Assembly: GCA_964638035.1 (NCBI GenBank)
Contig: CAZWXD010000003.1
Span: 62,001-126,000 of the forward strand
Source of the DNA: JAGGAG01 sp964638035
GTDB taxonomy: Bacteria > Gemmatimonadota > Gemmatimonadetes > Gemmatimonadales > GWC2-71-9
DNA: 64,000 nucleotides
Direction of reading: 5' to 3'
Part shown: positions 32,654 to 40,800 of the stretch, piece after piece
Layout of the letters: each line of letters starts with the position of its first letter
Numbering within the stretch: position 1 is the stretch's first letter
The notes under the pieces: generated by a model
The model's database searches: none
The model's input: only the letters and a program-made list of their open reading frames with translations
What the model was told of the DNA's origin: nothing
Translations under genes and position numbers: made by a program

Positions 32654-35341
32654 ATGACTCCTGCCGCGTCGCGCCTCGCCGCCGCCCTGTCCGACCACTA
32701 CCGCGTCGAGCGGGAGCTGGGCCAGGGCGGCATGGCTACGGTCTACCTCGCCCTCGACCTGAAGCACGACCGCAAGGTGGCCATCAAGGTCCTGCATCCC
32801 GAGCTGAGCGCCGTCATCGGCGGCGAGCGGTTCCTGGCCGAGATCAAGACGACAGCCAGCTTGCAGCACCCGCACATCCTCGGCCTCATCGATTCCGGGG
32901 AGGCCGACGGCCTGTTGTACTACGTCATGCCGTTCGTTGGCGGCGAGTCGCTCCGGGCCCGGCTCACCCGCGAGAAGCAGCTGCCGGTGGAGGAGGCGCT
33001 CCGGCTCACCCGGGAAGTCGCCAGTGCGCTCGACTATGCCCACCGGCAGGGGGTGGTCCACCGGGACATCAAGCCGGAGAACATCCTGCTGCAGGAGGGC
33101 CAGGCGCTGGTGGCCGACTTCGGGATCGCACTGGCGGTGCAGCAGGCGGGCGGCAGCCGGATGACGCAGACGGGCATGTCCCTTGGCACGCCGGCCTACA
33201 TGAGCCCCGAGCAGGCGATGGGCGAGCGGGAGATCGGCGCCCGCTCGGACGTCTATGCGCTGGGCGCCATGGCGTACGAGATGCTGGCGGGGGAGCCCCC
33301 CTTCACGGGGCCCAACTCGCAGGCGATCGTGGCGAAGGTGCTCACCGAGGCCCCACCCACCCTGCGCACGCGCAGGCCCCTCGTGTCGGCCGCCGCCGAG
33401 GCCGCGGTGTTGACCGCCCTGCAGAAGCTTCCCGCTGATCGCTGGGGGAGTGCACGGGAGTTTGCCGACGCACTCACCCGGGGCGGGGACGGTGGGGAGG
33501 GTGGTGCCTCGTCGGGGACGTACGCCGCCACCGTTCCCATGGCGCATGCCGCGCGGCCGGCACGGGCCCGCAGGCTGGTGCCCTTCCTCGCGACCCTTGC
33601 GGCTGCCTCCGCGTTCGCTGCCCTCTACTTCGCCACCCGCCGGGTGCCGCTGCCGGCACCGGCGCGCTACCAGCTCTACCTGCCCGGCATCCAGCGCAAC
33701 AACCTCCGCTACAGCGGCAGCTCGTTCGCGCTCTCCCCGGACGGCCGCCGCGTGGCGTACGTACGGACCAGCCGCAGCGGCGAACGCTCCCTCTGGGTCC
33801 TGGAGCAGCCGGAGGGCGAGCCCCGCCAGGTGAGCGGCACCGAGGGCGTGGACGCGGTGTTCTTCTCCCCCGACGGCAACGACGTGGCCTACTTCGCCCA
33901 CGGCCGCTTGTTCCGGGTGCCGTTCAGCGGCGGCAAGCCCATCCAGCTCGCTGACTCCATGTCGCTCGACCTGGCGTCGGGGATGTGGCGCGATGATGGC
34001 ACGATCCTGGTGAACGGTGCCGGGTACGACCTTCGCACGATTCCGGAGAATGGTGGGTCGGTCACGGTGGTGGCGCGGCCGGAGATGGCGGGCACCTACG
34101 GGCTCGTGTATCCGGCCGGACTGCCCGACGCGGGGCATATCCTCGTCACCGTCTGCACTGCCAACTGCGGGCGCATGGCGCTGGCGCGGCTCGAGCTTGC
34201 CACGGGTGCGCTCGACACCCTGGCGTCCGGCGCGGCCAGGGGCTGGTTCCTTCCGCCTGCGCGGCTCTTCTACGTGACCCAGGATGGATCGGCCATGCTG
34301 GCGGACTTCGACGCCCGCAGCGGGAAGATCCAGGGGACGCCACGACAGGTGTTCTCCGGCGTACGGCTCAACCTCAGCATCGCCCCGCAGCTGGACGTGA
34401 GTACGGACGGGCGGGTGATCCTCTTCACCGGCGGCGACAACGCCGGGAGCCAACGGCAGGCGCGCATCGTCCGGGTGGACCGGAGCGGTCGCAGCACGCC
34501 CCTGGACTCGACCTGGGAGGGTGTCTTCAACTACCCGACCCTGTCGCCCGATGGCTCGCGGCTCGCGGTGACCATCATCGCCGACCAGCGCCAGGACATC
34601 TGGATCAAGCAACTTGACCGGGGTCCGCTCACACGCCTCACCTTCGAGGGGGCCGTGAACTACCGGCCCTTCTGGCTGCCGGGTGGAAGGGAGCTGCTCT
34701 TCATCTCGGACCAGTCACGGCGTGCCCTGCCGTACAAGGTGCGGGCCGACGGTAGCGGAAAGCCGGTCCCCTTCCCCGTGCCCGACACGGCACAGGTCGA
34801 CGAGATCACGCAGGCGCCCGGGGGCACGTGGATCGTGTACCGGCGGGGCACCGTCAACGGCGCCCGCCGCATCGCCATGTTCCGGCCCGGCCTGGACTCG
34901 ACGCCCACCGAGGTGAGCCCCGGGCGGTTCGACGAGTACGCACCCACGGTATCACCCGATGGGCGCTGGCTTGCGTACGTGAGCGTGGAGAGTGGGCGGG
35001 AAGAGGTGTACGTCCGGCCCTTCCCTGACGTCGCCCGCGCGCGCTGGCAGGTCTCCACCAGCGGGGGCGCGTCGCCGGAGTGGTCGCGCGATGGCCGCGA
35101 ACTCTATTTTGCGGCACCCGCCGGCCAGCTCACCGCCATGAGCATTGCACCCGGCACCGAGTTCCGGCCGGGACCGCCGCGGGAGATCCTCGCCCTCACC
35201 TCCTACCTCCTGGCGCCCTACCACCAGTCCCTCAGCGTCGAAGGCGACGGGCGCACCTTCCTGCTCACCGAGCCCGTGGACCTGACCGCGAGTGAGGAGT
35301 ATGCGACGGCCCTGCTCGACTGGCTGGACGGGGCACGCTGA
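32654..35341 (+). CDS. Membrane Ser/Thr protein kinase with beta-propeller sensor
   Basis: 895 residues. Cytoplasmic Hanks-type kinase domain (about 10-275): glycine loop GQGGMATVY, Lys45 in VAIK, His136-Arg-Asp138 in HRDIKPEN, Asp155 in DFG, then TPAYMSPEQ. All catalytic residues are intact. A single TM helix (VPFLATLAAASAFAALYFA) follows at about 310-330. The extracytoplasmic part is a TolB/WD40-like beta-propeller with repeated SPDGxxVAY / SPDGRRLAV strands. An outside ligand probably controls the kinase. This layout is typical of Gemmatimonadota and Acidobacteria. No partner gene is adjacent. Confidence 0.93.
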   Translation: MTPAASRLAAALSDHYRVERELGQGGMATVYLALDLKHDRKVAIKVLHPELSAVIGGERFLAEIKTTASLQHPHILGLIDSGEADGLLYYVMPFVGGESLRARLTREKQLPVEEALRLTREVASALDYAHRQGVVHRDIKPENILLQEGQALVADFGIALAVQQAGGSRMTQTGMSLGTPAYMSPEQAMGEREIGARSDVYALGAMAYEMLAGEPPFTGPNSQAIVAKVLTEAPPTLRTRRPLVSAAAEAAVLTALQKLPADRWGSAREFADALTRGGDGGEGGASSGTYAATVPMAHAARPARARRLVPFLATLAAASAFAALYFATRRVPLPAPARYQLYLPGIQRNNLRYSGSSFALSPDGRRVAYVRTSRSGERSLWVLEQPEGEPRQVSGTEGVDAVFFSPDGNDVAYFAHGRLFRVPFSGGKPIQLADSMSLDLASGMWRDDGTILVNGAGYDLRTIPENGGSVTVVARPEMAGTYGLVYPAGLPDAGHILVTVCTANCGRMALARLELATGALDTLASGAARGWFLPPARLFYVTQDGSAMLADFDARSGKIQGTPRQVFSGVRLNLSIAPQLDVSTDGRVILFTGGDNAGSQRQARIVRVDRSGRSTPLDSTWEGVFNYPTLSPDGSRLAVTIIADQRQDIWIKQLDRGPLTRLTFEGAVNYRPFWLPGGRELLFISDQSRRALPYKVRADGSGKPVPFPVPDTAQVDEITQAPGGTWIVYRRGTVNGARRIAMFRPGLDSTPTEVSPGRFDEYAPTVSPDGRWLAYVSVESGREEVYVRPFPDVARARWQVSTSGGASPEWSRDGRELYFAAPAGQLTAMSIAPGTEFRPGPPREILALTSYLLAPYHQSLSVEGDGRTFLLTEPVDLTASEEYATALLDWLDGAR

Positions 35342-35376
35342 CACCAGGAGTTCGTGAGTCGGCCGTCCGTCGAGAT

Positions 35377-35925
35377 TCAGATGGGGCGAAAGAGCTCGGC
35401 GAGCGGGATCACGAGGGGCTCGGGCGCACTTGGCGCGTGCCATCGCAGCGCATCGCGTTCAAGCCGGGGAAAGGTGCTTCCAGCCTTCCAGACCTCGACC
35501 ACCCGCGCGTCTGCATCCACCAGCCAGTACCGCGGGACACCCACCTCCTGGTAGAGCCGCCGCTTGGCAAACCGGTCGGCCCGGGCGCTGGACGGGCTCA
35601 GCACCTCGACCACCACGAGGAGGTTCGTCATGTGCGACCACTCGAGCGAGCGCGCCTGGCCAAGGTCGACCACGAAGGCGTCCGGCTGGACGAGGATGTC
35701 CTCGCCCCAGGAGATGTCAGATGGCGAGAGCATCGCGTGACCGCACCCATGGGCCTGGCAATACGCCGCCAGGTACCGGCCGATCCGGAACACCACCTCC
35801 TGGTGCCATGCCCTGGGCGCCGGGGTCACGAACAGCTCCCCATGCACCGTTTCGCAGCGATTCCCGTCGGCGGGACGCGCACGCACCATGGCAGCGGTGT
35901 GGTAGAGCGGGAGGGCCATGGACAT
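35377..35925 (-). CDS. Uma2 family (DUF820) protein
   Basis: 182 residues with the Uma2 pattern: CETVHGELFVTPAPR, QPDAFVVDLGQ with the acidic Asp, LLVVVEVLSPSSARADRFAKR with Glu and Lys, then GVPRYWLVDADARVVEVW. The start is uncertain: ATG at 35925 is used; ATGs at 35919 and about 35971 are also in frame. It differs from the Uma2 at 20802 in length and in the N-terminal DDGIKYEL motif, here ADGNRCET. Isolated gene, convergent with the kinase gene and divergent from the tryptophan dioxygenase. Confidence 0.85.
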   Translation of the reverse strand: MSMALPLYHTAAMVRARPADGNRCETVHGELFVTPAPRAWHQEVVFRIGRYLAAYCQAHGCGHAMLSPSDISWGEDILVQPDAFVVDLGQARSLEWSHMTNLLVVVEVLSPSSARADRFAKRRLYQEVGVPRYWLVDADARVVEVWKAGSTFPRLERDALRWHAPSAPEPLVIPLAELFRPI

Positions 35926-36090
35926 AAGGTCGGCTCGGCGTGAGGGAGGGCGCAAGAGGGCATCCGCCATGATGAGGCCAGTCGCGACGCCGACGTAACC
36001 GTTCGGATGCCGCGCGCATCGGGATCGCGCAGGCCGGTTCCCGGCGGCCTGGTTGCCCCGGTCGCACGGCGCCCCTATCCTCCCCTCCCG

Positions 36091-36870
36091 ATGCCATCCT
36101 ACTCCGACTACCTCGAGATCGACGCGCTGCTGGCGCTGCAGCACCCCCGTTCCGACGGACCGGAACACGACGAGATGCTGTTCATCGTCATCCACCAGGT
36201 GTACGAGCTCTGGTTCAAGCAGTTGCTGCACGAGATCGACCACCTGAACAGGCTGCTGCGGCAGGACGACGGGCCGCGCGCGATGCACACCTTCAAGCGG
36301 ATCCTCTCGATCCTCAAGGTGCTGGTGGCCCAACTCGACATCCTCGAGACGATGACGCCGCTCGAGTTCCTCTCCTTCCGCGACCGGCTCGACTCGGGGA
36401 GCGGGTTCCAGTCCTGGCAGTTCCGCGCGCTCGAGTTCGTGCTGGGCCACAAGTCGCCGCGTGCCCTGGACCGCTACGACGACTACCCCGCGGCGCGGGC
36501 CCGACTCGAGCAACGCCTGGCGGAGCCGACGCTCTGGGATGCCTTCCTGGCCCATCTCGCGCACAACGGCGCGGCGGTGCCGCCCGCCGACCTGCAACGC
36601 GACGTGCGCCAGCCGGTCGAGCCGTCGCCCGCCCTCCAGCAGGTGCTGGTCGGCATCTATCGCACACAGCCATCGCTCGCCTCCCTGGCGGAGCGGATGG
36701 TGGACCTCGACGAGGGCCTGATGGAGTGGCGCTACCGGCACGTGAAGATGGTGCAGCGAACCATCGGCACCAGGCGTGGCACTGGTGGCAGTTCGGGCGC
36801 CGAGTACCTCGCGCGCACCCTCAACCAGCCGCTCTTCCCCGACCTCTGGGCCATTCGCACCGACCTCTGA
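36091..36870 (+). CDS. kynA: Tryptophan 2,3-dioxygenase
   Basis: 259-residue heme enzyme that opens the indole ring of L-tryptophan to N-formylkynurenine, the first step of the kynurenine pathway. Family signatures are complete: MLFIVIHQVYELWFKQLLHE near the distal pocket, FLSFRDRLDSGSGFQSWQFR, RHVKMVQRTIG with the proximal heme His and GTGGSSGAEYL. The ATG at 36091 gives the normal N-terminus (SYSDYLEIDALL). It has no ribosome site, but TATCCT lies 9 nt upstream. The kynureninase gene follows after 31 bp. Confidence 0.96.
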   Translation: MPSYSDYLEIDALLALQHPRSDGPEHDEMLFIVIHQVYELWFKQLLHEIDHLNRLLRQDDGPRAMHTFKRILSILKVLVAQLDILETMTPLEFLSFRDRLDSGSGFQSWQFRALEFVLGHKSPRALDRYDDYPAARARLEQRLAEPTLWDAFLAHLAHNGAAVPPADLQRDVRQPVEPSPALQQVLVGIYRTQPSLASLAERMVDLDEGLMEWRYRHVKMVQRTIGTRRGTGGSSGAEYLARTLNQPLFPDLWAIRTDL

Positions 36871-36901
36871 GCCGGCCTCCCGGCAGGAACGCCCGCGCCG
36901 C

Positions 36902-38101
36902 ATGAACCCCGCCTCGCTGTACGGGACGCCCAATGCGCTGGCGCCGCACTACGCGCGCTTCGACGTGGCCAATCGCCTGCTCCTGACCGGGCACTCGCAC
37001 CAGGCCTGGCCCGACGTGGGCTTCGAGGCCCAGGCACGGTCGTGGCTCGACGCCGCGCGATATGTGGACGACAAGTGGGAGCATGCGTTTGCCAGGGCTG
37101 GCGAGGTGCGCGCCGGGTTTGCGGCGCTGCTGGGCGATGCCGGCGGTGGCATCGCGCTGGGCGCCAGCACCCACGACCTCGTGGTCCGCCTCCTCTCCGC
37201 CCTGCCGCTCCGGACGCGCCCCCGCCTCGTCACCACCGACGGGGAGTTCCACACCATCCGCCGGCAGCTGGGTCGCCTGGGCGAGGAAGGCATCGAGGTC
37301 GTGCGCGTGCCGGAGGCGCCGCTCGAGTCGGTGGCGGAGCGACTCGCGGCGGTGGTCGATGACCGCACGGCGATGGTGCTGGTCTCGCTGGTGTTCTTCG
37401 ACACGGGCCGGATCGCCCGGGGACTCTCGCAGGTGGCGCAGGCCTGCCGCCGCCATGGCGCCGAGCTGCTGGTGGATGCCTATCACGCGCTCAACGTGCT
37501 GTCCTTCCCGCTCACCGAGGAGGGACTGGGCGATGCGTTCGTCACCGGCGGCGGGTACAAGTACTGTCAGCTGGGCGAGGGAAACTGTTTCCTTCGCATC
37601 CCGGCGGGGCGGGAGTGGCGGCCGGTCGTCACGGGATGGTACAGCGAGTTCAGCGCCCTCGCTGCCAGGCAGGTGCCAGGTCGCGTGCCCTATGGTGAGG
37701 GCGGCGACCAGTTCGCCGGCGCCACCTACGACCCGGCGAGTCACTACCGCGCGGCGGCGGTGTTCCAGTACTTCCGGGCGCAGGGGCTCACCCCCGCGCT
37801 GCTCCGGGAGGTGAGCCAGCACCAGGTGGGCGTCCTGGCGCGGGAGTTCGACGCGCTCGACCTCGATCCGCGGGTCCTGACCCGCGACCGCTCCGCGCCG
37901 CCGAGCGAGCTGGCCGGATTCCTGGCGCTCCAGTCACCGCGGGCTGGCGAACTCCAGGCGGCCCTTCACGCGCGCGGGGTGCTCACCGATTCGCGGGGCA
38001 GTACCCTTCGGCTGGGCCCGGCGCCCTACTTGTGTGACCAGCAGCTGCGGGACGCCATCGGGCAGTTGGGGGAGGTGGCGAAGTTGCGGCGAGGTGCGTG
38101 A
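36902..38101 (+). CDS. kynU: Kynureninase-like PLP enzyme
   Basis: 399-residue class-V aminotransferase-fold protein. The PLP lysine is in GGGYKYCQLGEGN and the ring-contacting Asp in LLVDAYHALNV. The TGHSHQAWPDV start and the HDLVVRLLSALP segment fit kynureninases. It would cleave kynurenine (or 3-hydroxykynurenine) to anthranilate (or 3-hydroxyanthranilate) and alanine. It directly follows the tryptophan dioxygenase gene, which supports the role. A kynurenine formamidase is not adjacent; the alpha/beta-hydrolase lipoprotein at 19718 is the only remotely similar fold in the window. Its stop overlaps a possible start of the next gene. Confidence 0.88.
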   Translation: MNPASLYGTPNALAPHYARFDVANRLLLTGHSHQAWPDVGFEAQARSWLDAARYVDDKWEHAFARAGEVRAGFAALLGDAGGGIALGASTHDLVVRLLSALPLRTRPRLVTTDGEFHTIRRQLGRLGEEGIEVVRVPEAPLESVAERLAAVVDDRTAMVLVSLVFFDTGRIARGLSQVAQACRRHGAELLVDAYHALNVLSFPLTEEGLGDAFVTGGGYKYCQLGEGNCFLRIPAGREWRPVVTGWYSEFSALAARQVPGRVPYGEGGDQFAGATYDPASHYRAAAVFQYFRAQGLTPALLREVSQHQVGVLAREFDALDLDPRVLTRDRSAPPSELAGFLALQSPRAGELQAALHARGVLTDSRGSTLRLGPAPYLCDQQLRDAIGQLGEVAKLRRGA

Positions 38102-39309
38102 ACAGGGGTGGCCTCGCGATGCGGGTGGCGCGAGGTACCTTCATGGGCATGACCACCCTGTCCATCCCAGGCGTCATCGCGGCCGGCGTCGTGCTCGTGG
38201 CGCTCGTGTCGGCACCCGTACCCCTCCTCCCACCGCACAGCCTTGCCGAGGCGATCCAGTCCGCACTCGGCATCGGCTGGAAGCCCGCGTACCTGGTTGC
38301 GGCCCTGGGCCTCCAGGCGACGTTCTACCTGGCGATGGGCCTCCTGGCGGCCCTCATCCTGCAGCCGGCGTCCGCTACGCAGGGTCGGGTGCTGCAGGTG
38401 CTGCTGGTACCGCTCGTGGTGGTGGGCATTGCCCTCCTCATCCGGTCGCTGAAGGCCGGCCACCTGCCACTCCTCGCCAACATGGTGGTACCCGTGGTGG
38501 CGTGCGTGCTGGGCGCCTGGCTCGGCCTGGGGGTGCTGCAACGGAGCTGGCACGCGACCCTCGGGGTGGGCATGCTGCTCGCGGGCGGGGCACTCGTCGC
38601 CTGGCGTGCCACGCCATCGTCCACCTTGCGGCGTGACACGGAAGCAAGCCTTCGGCACCTGGTGCAACGCCCTCCGGCATCCCCTGGCTCGGACGAGCGG
38701 CTGGGCCAACTGTTGCAGGGCGCATTCGCAGGGGCGAAGGGAAGCTCGCCAGTCGAACAGAACCGCGCGGCGCTGATAGCCGTGGGGATCGCGGTCGGGG
38801 ACGCCCGGTTGGCGCGCCTGGTGGGCCTGGACCGCGACACGGCGTTGCTCCGGCAGGCGCTGCAGGCGGGGGACGGGGCCACGCTCAGGGGGCGCAGCGA
38901 CTGGGCCAAGCACTACACCGTGAGCGCGGCCCTGGCAGCCCTGCACCACCCACTGGTGAGCGATGCTGCGGGCGTGGTGAAGGAACAGGTTGACGCCCTG
39001 GCGCGCGGCACCGGCTTTTCATTCGGCGACCTGGCGGCAGACCGGGCAGGGATCCGCCTTTCCCAGGTGGCCACCGGAAGCGACCGGAGCGCACGGGCAA
39101 TCCAGCAGCGGCTGGCTGTCGGATTCGCGGTGGATGACTTCTTCCCCCAGGTCGGGGGCCTGCCCCCGGATCTCACCGAGGCCGAGTTCCGGCGCGGCTT
39201 CGAACGGGCCGGCTCACCGGCCTATCGTGCCATGGTCGCGGAGATTGACGCGCGGCTGGATCGGTGCGCGGCCCTGGATCCTCTCGGCCGCCAGGGGGCG
39301 CCCGAGTGA
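38098..39309 (+). CDS. Conserved hypothetical membrane protein
   Basis: Up to 403 residues. Five hydrophobic helices between about residues 20 and 170 are followed by a soluble C-terminal domain (about 215-395). That domain contains SDWAKHYTVSAALAALHHPL and RAGIRLSQVATG, and ends with LPPDLTEAEFRRGFERAGSPAY, which has the look of a peptidase-inactive or binding domain. I do not recognise a named family. The GTG at 38098 overlaps the kynureninase stop (GTGA). An ATG at 38143 with GAGG upstream is an equally good start and would remove 15 residues before the first helix. Confidence 0.65.
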   Translation: MNRGGLAMRVARGTFMGMTTLSIPGVIAAGVVLVALVSAPVPLLPPHSLAEAIQSALGIGWKPAYLVAALGLQATFYLAMGLLAALILQPASATQGRVLQVLLVPLVVVGIALLIRSLKAGHLPLLANMVVPVVACVLGAWLGLGVLQRSWHATLGVGMLLAGGALVAWRATPSSTLRRDTEASLRHLVQRPPASPGSDERLGQLLQGAFAGAKGSSPVEQNRAALIAVGIAVGDARLARLVGLDRDTALLRQALQAGDGATLRGRSDWAKHYTVSAALAALHHPLVSDAAGVVKEQVDALARGTGFSFGDLAADRAGIRLSQVATGSDRSARAIQQRLAVGFAVDDFFPQVGGLPPDLTEAEFRRGFERAGSPAYRAMVAEIDARLDRCAALDPLGRQGAPE

Positions 39310-39418
39310 GGCGGCCGGTGCGCGACCGGCGCCCGGCCCCGGAAATCGCCGGTAGATTGTCGCGGTTCCTCCTCGCCGTGCCGAGACGCCGGCGCACCCC
39401 AACTCGAGGCCTTGCCGC

Positions 39419-40519
39419 GTGACTGCGCCCCAACCCGGCGGTTCGTACGACGTGATCCGGTTCATCGCCGTCGTCCTCAGCGTGGCCGCCATTGCCGCCA
39501 TGAGCACCTGGATCATGGCACCGTTCCTCCCCGCCATCGCCTGGGCCGCAACGATCGCCCTGGCCACGTGGCCGCTCCTGGTGCGACTCCAGGCCATCCT
39601 GGGCGGGAAGCGCTGGGCCGCCTCGACGGCGCTCACCCTGCTGCTCGTGGCCTGCTTCTTCATCCCCCTGCTCCTGGTCCTCGAAGGACTGTTCGGCTAC
39701 GCCGACGACGCGGCGGCGCTCGCCCGGGAACTGGTCACCAACGGAATGCCGGCGGCGCCGGCCTGGCTCGCGCGCATTCCTGTTGCCGGCAGCCGCGTGG
39801 CCGACTACTGGAACGGACTCTCCCAGCTCGATGCCGCGGGCCTGCGCGACCGCCTCGAGCCGGCGCTGCGGGCCGTCTCCGGCTGGTTGCTCGGCGGCGC
39901 GGGAAGCCTGCTCCGCCTGGTCTTGCAGGTGGTGCTGACGATCATCATCACGGCCCTGTTCTACGCGAGCGGCGAGAAGGCTGCCGCGGGCGTGCGCGCC
40001 TTTGCCCGCCGCCTGGGTGGTGCCACCGGCGAGTCACTTGCGGTGCTGGCTGGCAACTCGGCCCGGGCGGTGGCCCTGGGCGTCGTGGCCACGGCCATGC
40101 TCCAGGCCCTCCTCACCGGCATCGCCCTGGCGCTCGCAGGGGTTCCGGCCGCAGGCCTGCTGGGCGGCGCTGCCCTCGTGCTGTGTCTCGCCCAGGTCGG
40201 GCCGCTCATCATCCTGGCGTCCGCAGTGGCGTGGCTCTACTGGTCGGGCCAGACCACCGCCGCCACCGCCCTCCTCATAGCCTCCCTGGGCCTCGTGTCG
40301 ATGGACAACATCCTGAAGCCAATCCTGATCACCCGGGGTGCCGACCTGCCCCTGCTCCTGGTTTTCGTTGGCGTCGTCGGCGGGATGTTCGCCCTGGGAC
40401 TCATCGGCATCTTCGTCGGTCCCGTCGTGCTCGCGGCGGGGTGGAGCCTGGTCCAGAATTGGGTCGCCGGCACGGCGGCCGGCGGACCAGGGGCTGGCAC
40501 TGCCAGCCACGTGACGTAG
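39419..40519 (+). CDS. AI-2E (PerM/YdiK) family transporter
   Basis: 366-residue membrane protein of the AI-2E transporter family. About eight helices in the usual arrangement: a pair at residues 12-50, a helix at about 70-92, a soluble helical segment (about 93-150), then the conserved C-terminal block with LSLGLVSMDNILKPILI-like LGLVSMDNILKPILITRG and GGMFALGLIGIFVGPVVLA. Members export or exchange varied small molecules; AI-2 is not implied. The start is GTG. A TAGATT hexamer at 39353 may be its -10. Confidence 0.92.
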   Translation: MTAPQPGGSYDVIRFIAVVLSVAAIAAMSTWIMAPFLPAIAWAATIALATWPLLVRLQAILGGKRWAASTALTLLLVACFFIPLLLVLEGLFGYADDAAALARELVTNGMPAAPAWLARIPVAGSRVADYWNGLSQLDAAGLRDRLEPALRAVSGWLLGGAGSLLRLVLQVVLTIIITALFYASGEKAAAGVRAFARRLGGATGESLAVLAGNSARAVALGVVATAMLQALLTGIALALAGVPAAGLLGGAALVLCLAQVGPLIILASAVAWLYWSGQTTAATALLIASLGLVSMDNILKPILITRGADLPLLLVFVGVVGGMFALGLIGIFVGPVVLAAGWSLVQNWVAGTAAGGPGAGTASHVT

Positions 40520-40800
40520 CCGACCTCAGGCGTCGCAGGGTTTCGGGGCTGCGCCCTCGCGCGACCTTCCATTCCCCGCCTTCGCAACTTCGTGGGACGG
40601 GTCGTGCCCGCCGACGGCCGGATGCGTCCGGGACCTGGGTTGTGGGCAGGGCCAGCCGGGAAGCAGGGGGCGCCCGAACCCGGCGTCGCAACCTCTCCGG
40701 CCCGGCTGCACCGGACGGGCCCCGGGACGCCCGAAAAGCGTTACGTTGATGAGATGTCAGTGGGCTGGACGCCAACCCGGACTCCGCCCGTGACGAGAGG

